64,000 nucleotides of DNA from Candidatus Caldilinea saccharophila (GCA_016710365.1 JADJVW010000003.1:340051-404050), one strand, 5' to 3'. Positions 9,671-27,763 are shown, counted from the stretch's first letter. Made by a program: numbers and translations. The notes: a model not told the origin generated them from the letters alone.

Positions 9671-9964
9671 TTATCCAGTTGTCTTCATGAACGACTTCAC
9701 ATTCAACTCATCCGTGCGCTGCCGGATCTGTGCCAGGTCATACTGCATCTGGAGTTGAAGCCGTGCTTCCAGCGTGCGGCCGAACGCTTTGGACAGCCGC
9801 GTCGCCATTTCCGGCGAAATGCCAGCGTGCCCATTGACCAACAGTGACAGGGTCTTGCTAGTGACGCCAAGACCGGCGGCAGCTTTTGTCACAGTCAACC
9901 CAAGCGGATCCAGATAGAGATCACGGAGGATCTCGCCAGGATGAGGTGGATTTTTCATCGGCAT
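9671..9964 (-). CDS. higA: HigA-family antitoxin (XRE helix-turn-helix)
   Basis: 97 residues. HPGEILRDLYLDPLGLTVTKAAAGLGVTSKTLSLLVNGHAGISPEMATRLSKAFG is the standard HigA opening and lambda-repressor-like HTH. HigA proteins neutralise HigB mRNA interferases and bind their own promoter. No HigB-like toxin is adjacent; instead it follows an RHH antitoxin with 3 bases between and precedes the nuclease gene. It may regulate the 22-bp palindrome at 10884-10905, which is inference. An alternative start is the Met at codon 3. Confidence 0.88.
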   Translation of the reverse strand: MPMKNPPHPGEILRDLYLDPLGLTVTKAAAGLGVTSKTLSLLVNGHAGISPEMATRLSKAFGRTLEARLQLQMQYDLAQIRQRTDELNVKSFMKTTG

Positions 9965-9967
9965 GGT

Positions 9968-10252
9968 TCAGCGACTTCCTTGGATCGACTGCGTATATTT
10001 ATCCAGATCCTCCTGGGCTTCAGCGGTTTTCAACACGTCAGCAGTCATTGCCGGAATCGGCTTGCCGGTCGCTGCCTTGGCAATCATGGGCGGTGCACTG
10101 CGGGGACGTCGCTGCGTCGCTTCCTGGATGCCTTGCGCCACAAACTGCGCAATCAATGCGGCCGGCGCCAGCCCCTGCCGGGCCGCGCTAATCTCGACCT
10201 GGCGCAACAGTGTTTCGGGTAGATCAATTTCGATCCTCATCAATGTGCTCAT
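9968..10252 (-). CDS. Ribbon-helix-helix antitoxin-like protein
   Basis: 94 residues. MRIEIDLPETLLRQVEISAARQGLAPAALIAQFVAQGI fits a beta-strand followed by two helices of the ribbon-helix-helix fold found in VapB/ParD-type DNA-binding antitoxins. The C-terminal half is disordered-looking, as expected for a toxin-wrapping tail. Its ATG overlaps the stop of the Phd gene by ATGA. No dedicated toxin lies directly beside it; the PIN protein two genes upstream is a candidate partner. Confidence 0.7.
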   Translation of the reverse strand: MSTLMRIEIDLPETLLRQVEISAARQGLAPAALIAQFVAQGIQEATQRRPRSAPPMIAKAATGKPIPAMTADVLKTAEAQEDLDKYTQSIQGSR

Positions 10253-10472
10253 GCATAGCGCCGGCTTTCTGCGATGAATTGCAGGATTTCATCTGCCGAG
10301 ATATCAAGATCGATGCCCTTGACATCCAGGGTGACGCCGTCGTCTGTTCCGGCTTGATGACAAAAATCTGTCCGTCTCGGCGCTTTACACGCACCTCGCC
10401 TTCGTCTGCTGCCTTGTCGAGCAGCGAAGCAAAATTTTGCCGTGCCTCAGTGTACGTGTATACAGCGGTCAT
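10249..10472 (-). CDS. Phd/YefM-type antitoxin, one-base frameshift
   Basis: Begins MTAVYTYTEARQNFASLLDKAADEGEVRVKRRDGQIFVIKPE, a classic Phd/YefM N-terminal DNA-binding domain. Near 10340 the frame is lost; in the neighbouring frame the protein continues DGVTLDVKGIDLDISADEILQFIAESRRYA and stops exactly so that ATGA couples to the RHH start. Restoring one base gives a 74-residue protein. The ATG also overlaps the PIN toxin stop by four bases. Toxin-before-antitoxin order is the reverse of most Phd/PIN pairs. Confidence 0.75.
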
Positions 10473-10867
10473 ATAGTTACCTCTACAATCGAAACGCCAT
10501 AGGTCTGCGCATGCACGCGCAATGCTCGATCCAATGTCAGCAGTGGACAATGGTATTTCTCCGCACAACGAATCAAGTAGGCGTCGTAGGCATAAACATT
10601 GAGCTGAGATGCTATTCGAAGCGACTCGTTCAACTCCACGTCAACCCATCTTATTGGAATCGACTGATAGATTGTCTGGGCTTCCAGTGCCTGCTCCAGC
10701 TTGAGTCTCTGCCGCTTCAACATCGCCGAGAAGGCATTGCCAATCTCAAAGTGAATCGAAAGGGGAGCGATCAGACGAGCGCCATCGGTCGCACTAATCA
10801 GTGCTGATTTTTCTGGTTCGTTTGCAATCACGGCAATGATTGCCGAGCTATCAATAACGATTTCCAT
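10469..10867 (-). CDS. PIN-domain toxin, VapC-like ribonuclease
   Basis: 132 residues, normal for VapC. Acidic metal-binding residues appear in the expected places: VIDSSAIIAV (Asp6), the Glu in HFEIGNAF, YDAYLIRCAE (Asp) and LLTLDRAL (Asp). VapC PIN proteins cleave tRNA or rRNA in growing cells. First gene of the operon, about 20 bases downstream of the operator palindrome. There is no strong Shine-Dalgarno before the ATG. Probable antitoxin is the overlapping Phd gene. Confidence 0.9.
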   Translation of the reverse strand: MEIVIDSSAIIAVIANEPEKSALISATDGARLIAPLSIHFEIGNAFSAMLKRQRLKLEQALEAQTIYQSIPIRWVDVELNESLRIASQLNVYAYDAYLIRCAEKYHCPLLTLDRALRVHAQTYGVSIVEVTI

Positions 10868-10883
10868 CGCAACCCAATCAAAC

Positions 10884-10905
10884 TAGTTGTACATATGTAC
10901 AACTA
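10884..10905. promoter_or_regulatory. 22-bp perfect palindrome, likely toxin-antitoxin operator
   Basis: Perfect dyad with half-site TAGTTGTACAT. It overlaps the last base of the -10 box and covers the expected transcription start of the PIN gene. Antitoxins of the Phd, RHH and HigA types all autoregulate by binding such palindromes. Confidence 0.8.
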
Positions 10906-10933
10906 TATTATCTGGTTATTCTGCAGAAGTCAA
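10905..10933 (-). promoter_or_regulatory. Sigma-70-type promoter of the PIN/antitoxin operon
   Basis: Read on the minus strand: -35 TTGACT (10933-10928), 17-base spacer, -10 TAATAT (10910-10905). Both boxes match consensus at five of six positions. It points to the PIN gene. Confidence 0.8.
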
Positions 10934-10975
10934 TAACCTGCAAGCAATCGCCTGGTCTACTATCGGGCAGCAACA

Positions 10976-11077
10976 CTACAACGGATTCAAGGAAACAGCG
11001 GATTTGCATCTCACCACTAGGCGGGCCAACCTGCCATCCCGCGCAACAAATCCGTTCCTTCCAAGAATCCGTTGTAG
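10976..11077. repeat. Imperfect inverted repeat between PIN operon and megasynthase
   Basis: CTACAACGGATTC at 10976-10988 is perfectly complementary to 11065-11077. Inner segments (AAGGAA/TTCCTT, GCGGATTT/AAATCCG) extend the pairing. It could be a terminator for the megasynthase, a small mobile palindrome or a structured RNA. Confidence 0.6.
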
Positions 11078-11094
11078 TCCTCCGCATCAAACCT

Positions 11095-17310
<6,216 letters not shown>

Positions 17311-19041
17311 GCGCCTCGATCAGCTTGGCCGGAACGCCATATTCCGCGCAGGTCGAAGGATCCCCCGCGCCCGGCGAGCTTGATCACGTCGTCGGTCTCC
17401 TGATCACCTCGAAGCGGCCGCTGCCGTCGTCGCCCTTGACCACGCGCGTGATGCGCTTGGCGGCCATTTGCTTGCGGAAGCGCTCCGGGATCAGGTCAAC
17501 AAACTGTTCGCCGCGCAGGATGCGCAGCGCGTTGTCCGGATCCATCACCGGCTTGTTGGCGCCGGGCAGACCCAACCCCGTGCCGGTGATGATGATCGAG
17601 CCGGCCGGCGCGTCGTTGCGGTCGAATTGGGGGCGCGGTGCGGGGGCGAGGGCGAAACGCTGGCTGCCCCGAAGCCTGCTCAACGCCTGGACCAATGCCT
17701 GACCCAGGCGTGATTGGAATCCACTGCCGGTTGCGGCATGGTTGCACTTTCTTCACTTCGTTCTGAACTGGCAGGCGACCGGCGCGGCGACAACGACGGG
17801 CGCAGCAATTCGCTCGCCCGCTCCACCCTGCCCCTCGCCCCTCTACCCCATAGCCGGCGGCAAAGAGACCGCACAGCGCCTGGTTAAAGCTCTCGATCTC
17901 GCCGTTCTTGGGATGATTGGTCAGGATCGACCAGACATCGGGCTTGTCGCCCAGCACGTCGTCGACGAAACCCTTGAGCGCGCGCTTCGGGCCTACTTCG
18001 ACAAAGCAGCGCACGCCTTCGCGATACATCGTCTCCAGCCCCTTGACCCACTGCACGGGCGAGGCAATCTGCAGCTCCAGAATGTCCTTGATCTCCTCGA
18101 CGCCGGTCGGGTAGATGTCGCCGGTGACGTTGGCGACCAGCGGCAGCGTGGGTGACGAAATGCTGAGCCGGTCGAGCACCTTGCGCAGCGGTGCGCTGGC
18201 CGGCGCCACGATCCGGGTGTGGAACGCGTGGCTGACAGGGATGCGCATGGCGCGGAAGCCCTTCTGCTCGAAGCGCTGGATCGCCTGCTCAACCGCCTTG
18301 CTGGCGCCGCCGACCACCGCCTGATTGTAGCTGTTGATGTTGGCGGCGACCGCGTACCCGCCCACTTCCTTGAGCGTCGCCTCGACAACTTCCAGCGGCG
18401 CCATGACCGCGGCCATCCAGCCGTTGTCGTCCATGCTGACCTTGGTCATCTCGGCGCCGCGCGCGGCCGAGGCTTCCAGCGCGTGGGCAAACGGCATGAT
18501 GCCCGCGGCAATCAGCGCGGCGTACTCGCCCAGTGAATGGCCCATCACCATGTCGGGCGCAAAGCCATACTCGGCCAGCAGCTTGTAGAGCGCGGTGTCC
18601 ATCGTCAACATCGCCGGCTGCGTGATCGCCGTCTGCATCAGCGTCAGCTCGGCCTTCTTCATCGCCTCTGGGTCGGCGCCGTCGGCAAAGATGAAGCTGG
18701 TCAGCGGCTTGCCCAAAATGGGCGTCATCACTGCATCTGCGTCTTTGAAGACCTGGGCGACGGCCGGCTCGCGTTCGGCGAGCAGGCGCCCCATGTTGAT
18801 GTACTGGCTGCCCTGGCCGGGAAAGAGGAAGGCAATTTTGCCCGGCTTGGCGCCGCTGCCGCGGAAGACACCCTGCCCTTGCAGCGCTTTCCACGCCGCC
18901 GGGTTGTCGAAACCAGCAGCCTTGCGCGCCTTGCTGATGCGATCCAGCAACTCATCCTGACTGCCAAAGTCGATGAAGATCCGTTCGGGCGCTTCGAGAT
19001 CGGCTTTGGGCGGGAACTTGCGTTCGGGCGTCCAGCCGCTT

Positions 19042-20661
<1,620 letters not shown>

Positions 20662-20683
20662 GATTTGGTCATTCCTTTGTTAG

Positions 20684-20776
20684 TGAGGAGATTAAGTGAT
20701 TGGGTGGTTTAGAGATTGGAATTGGGAGAGAATCACCCAATCCCGCAATCTCTAATCTCCAGTCTCTAATCTCCAC
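20684..20776. repeat. GAGATT-type hairpin repeat
   Basis: Runs of GGAGATT, GTGATTGGGTGGTTTAGAG followed by complementary CACCCAATCCCGCAATCTC and AATCTCC units, filling the 124-base gap between the acyl-CoA dehydrogenase and the megasynthase. Confidence 0.75.
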
Positions 20777-20785
20777 TTTTCCACG

Positions 20786-22416
<1,631 letters not shown>

Positions 22417-22775
22417 GACAGGTGTCTCCTTTAGTACAAAAACAACTTTCAATTTCGTGGTATTTGGACGCATGCTTAAATCCGAAAATTACTACTTCCA
22501 ATGTACCTTGTGAAATCTATCACTTGTGAGGTGCACACGTAATCGACGAGAGAGGACAAGTGTCACTTTGTCCATAAGGGGTGCTAGCTGGCAAGCTAGG
22601 GTGGGGTCACAATCGTTTATGCACATCGCTGTACATTCACACCTTCCAATCGCAACGATTCACTGGGAAGCATCGATGAATTGCTGGGAAAGCTGCTTCC
22701 TATGGTAAGCGCTATGCATTTTGCCCTCCGAACGCAGTAAATGCAAGTCCCCTTTACTTAGCGGGTGCACCCCCA
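22417..22775. other. Intergenic region, no gene seen
   Basis: About 360 bases upstream of the acyl-CoA dehydrogenase with lower GC than the surroundings. Short frames exist on both strands but none has protein-like composition. It probably holds the promoter of the dehydrogenase-megasynthase unit, though no convincing -35/-10 pair was found. Confidence 0.5.
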
Positions 22776-23010
22776 AACATTTGGCGGCTCTGATGCGTAG
22801 ATGCGTAGGTCAGGCTATCAGCCTGACGGTGCTGCCATCACCTTGTTGAACGTTGTGTCCCCGGCGGCCAGACCTGCCGCTGGTTAATGCCACCCGGATC
22901 GTTGGCCCAGCACCGTCGGGCTGATAGTCCGACCTACGGAATGCGCCCCCAACATTTGGCGGCTCTGATGCGTAGATGCGTAGGTCAGGCTATCAGCCTG
23001 ACGGTGCTGC
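22776..23010. repeat. 60-bp direct repeats around an inverted GTCAGGCT hairpin
   Basis: Positions 22776-22835 and 22951-23010 are identical over 60 bases. Each ends with the hairpin core GTCAGGCTATCAGCCTGAC. A third, inverted and slightly diverged copy of the 30-base hairpin end lies at 22908-22937. The block is followed by a decayed GCAGAG-family repeat (23010-23060). Confidence 0.9.
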
Positions 23011-23150
23011 ACAAAGAGGCAGAGACGCAAAGGCGCGCAGGCATTTTTATGGTTCTTGATGCCCTATGAGCAGGGTCACTTGGGAAAGTCTCGAATGAAG
23101 GTAAAGCAGTAGAGGGGTTATGCACCAAACCAAAAAAAGAGGGTAAAAAC

Positions 23151-24059
23151 CTAATCCTTCGTGGAAAGCGTCATGAAGACATCTTCCATCGTGGCGGAGC
23201 CAGGCTTTAGGTCATTTACGTGAATGGCGTGTGCAGCCAGCGCGGCGCGTAGCGCGCCGGCGTCCGCGTCATTCGGCGTGACCACGCGCAGGTGATCGCC
23301 TGCCAGCGCCGCACGCAGGACAAAGGGCTGCGTCTCCAGAAAATCAAGCGCGTCGAGCATGGGGTCGGCGTGCACTTCCCACACTTGTCCCGGCAGCGCC
23401 TGCTTGAGCTTCTCCGGCTCGTCGAGGGCCAGCAGCCTGCCGGCGCGCATGATGCCCACCGTCGTGCAATACTCGGCCTCGTCCATGTAGTGGGTGGAGA
23501 CCATGATCGTGATGCCTTGCGCCGACAGATCGTAGATCAGGTCCCAGAAGGCGCGCCGCGCCACCGGATCCACGCCGCTGGTCGGCTCGTCGAGAAAGAG
23601 CAACCCCGGCCGGTGGATGATCGCCGTCGCCAGCGCCAGCCGCTGCCGCCAGCCGGTGGAGAGATTGTGCACGTGTTGGTCGCGCACCTCGGCCAGCTCC
23701 AGGCTTGCCAACATCTCGCGGATGCGCGCCGGCTCCTTGACGCCATAGACGCCGGCGTAGAAAGTCAGGTTCTCTAGCACGGTCAGCTCACCGTAGAGCG
23801 CAAACTTCTGCGACATGTAGCCCGTGCGCGCCCGCACCGCATCTGGCTGTGCGGTGACATCCAGCCCCAGCACCTCGGCGCGGCCTTCGCTGGGATGCAG
23901 CAGCCCCAGCAACATGCGGATCGTCGTCGTCTTGCCCGAGCCGTTGGGGCCGAGATAGCCAAGCACCTGGCCCGCAGGCACGTCGAGATTGAGATGATCG
24001 ACCGCCACGAAGTCGCCAAAGCGCCGTGTGAGGTTTTCGGTGTGGATCACGATGGTCAT
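23151..24059 (-). CDS. ABC transporter ATP-binding protein (DrrA/CcmA-like)
   Basis: 302 residues from ATG 24059, which has GAGGAAG about 6-8 bases upstream. Walker A GPNGSGKTT, a degenerate signature NLSTGWRQRLALA (LSTGW for LSGGQ), Walker B LLFLDEPTSGVDP, and H-loop STHYMDEAE. The C-terminal ~75 residues form the extra domain common in ABC-2 multidrug/polysaccharide exporters. Together with the second ATPase, permease and adaptor it forms a YbhFSR/YhiH-like exporter. The signature deviation is worth noting since the partner ATPase has an intact LSGGM. Confidence 0.9.
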   Translation of the reverse strand: MTIVIHTENLTRRFGDFVAVDHLNLDVPAGQVLGYLGPNGSGKTTTIRMLLGLLHPSEGRAEVLGLDVTAQPDAVRARTGYMSQKFALYGELTVLENLTFYAGVYGVKEPARIREMLASLELAEVRDQHVHNLSTGWRQRLALATAIIHRPGLLFLDEPTSGVDPVARRAFWDLIYDLSAQGITIMVSTHYMDEAEYCTTVGIMRAGRLLALDEPEKLKQALPGQVWEVHADPMLDALDFLETQPFVLRAALAGDHLRVVTPNDADAGALRAALAAHAIHVNDLKPGSATMEDVFMTLSTKD

Positions 24060-24101
24060 AGGCATCTTCCTCGGCAAGCTGGACTGTCCGCTGTTGAACA
24101 A

Positions 24102-24200
24102 TTTTGACGCAGAGGCGCGAAACAACAGAAGAAACGCAGAGAACACCCCGCCTTTGCTTTTCTCTGCGCACCTCCGCCTCTCTGCATCTCTGCGTCAAAA
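24102..24200. repeat. Hairpin repeat, GACGCAGAG family
   Basis: TTTTGACGCAGAG at 24102-24114 pairs perfectly with 24188-24200, with inner CGCAGAGAA/TTCTCTGCG pairing. It separates the two ATPase genes. Confidence 0.8.
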
Positions 24201-24210
24201 CCTTTTTGCG

Positions 24211-25143
24211 TCAAGGCGTCTTCTCTGCCAGTTCGATGAAGACATCCTCCAACTGCGGGTCGATGGCGCGCAGTTCCGTGACCACGCCGCCCGCCGTGCG
24301 GATCGACTCGCCCAGCCGCGCCAGCACCGCGTCGGCCTGGCCGGGCGCCACGCGCAGATGAAAGCGGTTGCCAAAACGCTCGGCGGTCTCTACGCCGGGA
24401 TCGCGGCGGGCGACCTCCACAACCAGCTTCTCTGGCGCGCCAGTCAGTTCGAGGATGCGGCCATCGAGCCGGCTGCGCAGTGCGGCGGGCGGCCCTTCGC
24501 TGATGATGCGCCCCTCGCGCAGAAAGCCGATGCGCGTGCAACGCAGCGCCTCGTCCATGTAGGGCGTGCTGACCAGAACGGCGAGGTTGCCGCGGCGCAA
24601 CAGCGGCAGGATCAGCCGCCAGAAATCCTGGCGCGTCACCGGGTCGACGCCGGTGGTCGGTTCGTCGAGCAGCAGGACGCGCGGCGCGTTGATCAGCGCC
24701 ATGGCCAGCGCCAGCTTCTGCTTCATGCCGCCGGAAAGCTGGCCGGCGCGGCGGTCGCGGAAGGCTTCCAGCCCGACGAACTCCAGGATTTCCTGGCTGC
24801 GCGGCGCCCATTGCGCCGCCTGCAGCCCGCGCACCTCGGCAAAGAAGCGCAGGTTTTCTTGCACCGTCAGCTCCTCGTAGAGCGAGAAGCGCTGCGCCAC
24901 GTAGCCGATCTGCTCGCGCGCGCGCTCAACCTGGCGGCGGATATCGTAACCGCCGATCTCCACGTCGCCTTCGTCCAGCGTCAGCGCGCCGCAGAGCAGC
25001 CGCATCACTGTGGTCTTGCCCGCGCCGTCCGGCCCGACCAGCCCATAGATCTCGCCCGCGGCCACACGCACGCTCACGCCGGCGACCGCCTGGGTCGCGC
25101 CGAAGGATTTATGCAGGTTGTAGGCGTCAATTAAGTCAGACAT
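24211..25143 (-). CDS. ABC transporter ATP-binding protein
   Basis: 310 residues. Walker A GPDGAGKTT, signature QLSGGMKQKLALA, Walker B LLLDEPTTGVDP and the C-terminal regulatory region ending LEDVFIELAEKTP. It pairs with the neighbouring ATPase to power the ABC-2 permease at 25906-27036; two different ATPases per exporter is the YbhF-like arrangement, here as separate genes. Confidence 0.92.
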   Translation of the reverse strand: MSDLIDAYNLHKSFGATQAVAGVSVRVAAGEIYGLVGPDGAGKTTVMRLLCGALTLDEGDVEIGGYDIRRQVERAREQIGYVAQRFSLYEELTVQENLRFFAEVRGLQAAQWAPRSQEILEFVGLEAFRDRRAGQLSGGMKQKLALAMALINAPRVLLLDEPTTGVDPVTRQDFWRLILPLLRRGNLAVLVSTPYMDEALRCTRIGFLREGRIISEGPPAALRSRLDGRILELTGAPEKLVVEVARRDPGVETAERFGNRFHLRVAPGQADAVLARLGESIRTAGGVVTELRAIDPQLEDVFIELAEKTP

Positions 25144-25152
25144 GGCAATGGG

Positions 25153-25258
25153 TTAAAGAAGGGAGATTGAGAGATTAAGAGATTGGAGATTGGAAAGAGG
25201 CGATCTCATCTCCTATCGCATAATCTCTCAATCTCCAATCTCTATCTTTATTTTCTAT
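25153..25258. repeat. GAGATT-type hairpin repeat
   Basis: GGGAGATTGAGAGATTAAGAG units followed by CATAATCTCTCAATCTCC. It occupies the gap between the ATPase and adaptor genes of the export operon. Confidence 0.75.
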
Positions 25259-25890
25259 TCTCCAAAATTCACATCCGCCGGCATCCCCGGCTTGAGCTTG
25301 CCCTCGCTCGGCGCCAGATCAAGCTTGATCGCAAAGACCGTGGTGCGGCGGCTGTCGGTCGTCTGCACGTTGCGCGGGGTGAACTCGGCGCGGTCGGCGA
25401 TGTGGCTGACCGTACCGGTGAAGACTTCGCTGGGAAACGAATCGACCGTCACCGGATAGCTCTCGCCCAACATGATCTGGCCGTAGCGATCCTCCGGCAC
25501 ATAGACGGTGAGCGTCATATGGTCGAGATCGCCCACCGTGATCAACGGCGCGCCCGGCGCAGCCACTTCGCCCGGCTCCACCGACCGATAGAGCACGACG
25601 CCGTCGATCAAGGCGAGCACACGTTCGCGTGACGAGCTGCGCGTCGCATTGTTGAGCTTGACCGAGAGCACGACGTCGTTCGCCGTCACCCGCTGGCCTT
25701 CGCTGACGTAGACTTCTTCGACGCGGCCGCCAAATTCCGAGGCGATCTTCACCTCGGTGGCCTCGATCGAGCCGGAGACGACCAACTCGCCATCTTTGCT
25801 CAGCATCGGCCAGACTAGATAGTAACCGGCCAGCCCCAGCAGGAGCAGGAGAAAAAGCACAGGCGCAATCCGCCGCGAGTTTAGGTGCAT
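25255..25890 (-). CDS. HlyD/YbhG-type membrane-fusion (periplasmic adaptor-like) protein
   Basis: 211 residues. An N-terminal membrane anchor (PVLFLLLLLGLAGYYLVW) is followed by a split lipoyl half (VSGSIEATEVKIASEFGGRVEEVYVSEGQRV) and the second half (LIDGVVLYRSVEPGEVAAPGAPLITVGD), then a beta-barrel domain. The coiled-coil hairpin normally between the lipoyl halves is reduced to ~20 residues, so it is a compact version that could not reach across a periplasm. It lies between permease and ATPase genes, so it serves this exporter. Confidence 0.85.
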   Translation of the reverse strand: MHLNSRRIAPVLFLLLLLGLAGYYLVWPMLSKDGELVVSGSIEATEVKIASEFGGRVEEVYVSEGQRVTANDVVLSVKLNNATRSSSRERVLALIDGVVLYRSVEPGEVAAPGAPLITVGDLDHMTLTVYVPEDRYGQIMLGESYPVTVDSFPSEVFTGTVSHIADRAEFTPRNVQTTDSRRTTVFAIKLDLAPSEGKLKPGMPADVNFGE

Positions 25891-25905
25891 AGAATAGAAT
25901 CCTCG

Positions 25906-27036
25906 TTAATCCAGGCTTTTGCGAAAGCGCGAAACCGCCGCGCCCATCACCACCAATGCAAAAATGCTCAGCGTCACCACCTCCGGCCACAGCGCCGACA
26001 TACCCACACCTTTGAGCACGATGCCGCGCGCCATGATCAGAAAGTAGCGCAGCGGAATGAGATAGCTGAGCACCTGTAGCCAACCCGGCATCGCCGCCAG
26101 CGGAAAAAAGAAGCCGGAGAGAAAGATCGATGGCAGCAGCGTAAACATCGTCGTGAGCATGGCCTCCTGCTGCGTATTGGCAATGCTGGAGATAAAGAGG
26201 CCGATGCCCAGCGTCGTCACCAGAAAGAGCGAAGTCAGCGCCAGCAGCAGCAGCAGACTGCCGTTGATCGGCACGTGAAAGAGCAGCACCCCGATTGTCA
26301 GCACCTCGATGGTGTTGAGGAAGGCGATCAGCACGTAGGGCGTCAGCTTGCCGACGACCAGCTCCCACGAACGCAGCGGCGTGACGATCAACTGCTCGAT
26401 GGTGCCGCGCTCGCGCTCGCGCACGATGGAGGTGGCGGTGAGCATCGTCGTCAGGTACTGCAGGATGATGCCGATCATGGCCGGCACCATGTAGTAGGAG
26501 TTGACCAGCCCCGGATTGAACCAGACCTGGGTGCGGATGTCGATCGGTTGCTGGGTCATCACCGTTTGGCCGCGCGCCTGCAAGCGATCCAGATTCACCT
26601 GCGTCGACAATGATTGGCCGATGAACTGGGCGGCCGACAACGCGGTGCTGGCGACGGTGGGGTCGGAGCCATCGAGGACAAAGGCGACTTTGGCGCTCCC
26701 TCCACCTGCCAGAGCCCGCCCATAGCCAGGCGGGATGATCAGCCCGGCACGCGCCGTGTTGTTGTCGATCAACCCACGCATTTCATCTTCGGAGGCAACC
26801 GGCTGCGCGATCGAGAAATAGTCGGCCACGCGGTACGCGTCGATCAATCGCCGCGAGGCCGACGTCTGATCCTGGTCAAGCACGACAAGGGCGATATTGC
26901 GCACATCGTTGGTGGCGGCATAACCGAGCAGAAACATCATGGCAACGGGCATGATAAAGGTCATGCCCAGCGTGCGCGGGTCGCGGATGATCTGGATGAA
27001 CTCTTTGCGGATTAGACTGCTCAGACGATTCCACAT
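25906..27036 (-). CDS. ABC-2 type transporter permease (YhhJ/YbhR-like)
   Basis: 376 residues with one N-terminal membrane span (LGMTFIMPVAMMFLLGYAA), a large extracytoplasmic loop, and five C-terminal spans. The cytoplasmic ERERGTIEQLIVTPLRSWELVVGK segment is the typical coupling motif of the family. First structural gene after the TetR regulator; 60 bases separate them. Confidence 0.92.
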   Translation of the reverse strand: MWNRLSSLIRKEFIQIIRDPRTLGMTFIMPVAMMFLLGYAATNDVRNIALVVLDQDQTSASRRLIDAYRVADYFSIAQPVASEDEMRGLIDNNTARAGLIIPPGYGRALAGGGSAKVAFVLDGSDPTVASTALSAAQFIGQSLSTQVNLDRLQARGQTVMTQQPIDIRTQVWFNPGLVNSYYMVPAMIGIILQYLTTMLTATSIVRERERGTIEQLIVTPLRSWELVVGKLTPYVLIAFLNTIEVLTIGVLLFHVPINGSLLLLLALTSLFLVTTLGIGLFISSIANTQQEAMLTTMFTLLPSIFLSGFFFPLAAMPGWLQVLSYLIPLRYFLIMARGIVLKGVGMSALWPEVVTLSIFALVVMGAAVSRFRKSLD

Positions 27037-27096
27037 GGCAACTTGCGCCTTAAAAGAATAGACCGCGGATTTTACGGATTGGGCGGATCTTTGTGG

Positions 27097-27732
27097 TTAC
27101 GTTGTAAACAAATCTTTCGCCCCTCGCCCCTCGCCACCGGCAACCACCCCGTGCAGGTAGATATCCACAAAGGCATCGAGTGCGCCGTCGCCCATCAGCG
27201 CGCGTACGGCCGGCGGCATCATCGCCTCGGTGATGTAGTAGGAGAAGAAGAAGCCCAGGAAGGTGCGCGCCAGCAACGGCGGCGCAATCGGGCGCAGTTC
27301 GCCGACGTGCGCATCGAGCAGATCGACCAGCGGCCGCAGCTCTGGCGCAATGCGCTCGAAGAGTTGCGGGATGTGCGCGCCGTTGAATTCGACCAACTCG
27401 ATAAACATGATGTGGAGCAGGTCCTGCTGCTTGTTCAGCTCGCCCACCAGCCGCTGCGCCGCACTGTGCACGTATTCCTCCAGCGTGCCGCTGTCCACCT
27501 CGCGCAGCAGCGGCAGAATCGCGCGGTACGGGTGGCGCTCCAGAAAGACCGCGACCCAGATCTCTTCCTTGCTGGCGAAATGGTTGTAGACGCCGCCCGT
27601 GGTGACGCCGGCGCGCTCGACGATCTGGCGCATCGACGTGCCGTGATAACCCTGCTCCATAAACAGGCTGTAGGCGGCGTCAAGAATGCGCGCCTGGGTG
27701 GCTTCTCCTTTGCGCAGCGGCTCGTCAACCAT
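27097..27732 (-). CDS. TetR family transcriptional regulator
   Basis: 211 residues. Helix-turn-helix at about 17-60 (RILDAAYSLFMEQGYHGTSMRQIVERAGVTTGGVYNHFASKEEIW). ATG 27732 has GAGGA 8 bases upstream. It heads the ABC export operon on the same strand and probably represses it and itself through the palindrome just upstream. The last ~15 residues (GGEGRGAKDLF) are encoded by the CGCCCCT repeat seen across the window, so the C-terminus has been extended or replaced by a repeat. Confidence 0.93.
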   Translation of the reverse strand: MVDEPLRKGEATQARILDAAYSLFMEQGYHGTSMRQIVERAGVTTGGVYNHFASKEEIWVAVFLERHPYRAILPLLREVDSGTLEEYVHSAAQRLVGELNKQQDLLHIMFIELVEFNGAHIPQLFERIAPELRPLVDLLDAHVGELRPIAPPLLARTFLGFFFSYYITEAMMPPAVRALMGDGALDAFVDIYLHGVVAGGEGRGAKDLFTT

Positions 27733-27753
27733 CTTTCCATCCTCAGAAAAAAG

Positions 27754-27763
27754 CGAACGTTCG
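27754..27763. promoter_or_regulatory. CGAACGTTCG palindrome, probable TetR operator
   Basis: A 10-base perfect dyad within AACGAACGTTCGCTT, 22 bases before the tetR start. Dyads of the AACGNNCGTT kind are typical operators of TetR regulators of multidrug exporters. Confidence 0.6.

Noticed and set aside
17680..17874. Small frame with the peptide SSERSEESATMPQ
   Set aside because: It is part of the AT-KS linker of the megasynthase read in another frame and probably derives from a dispersed repeat, not a separate gene.
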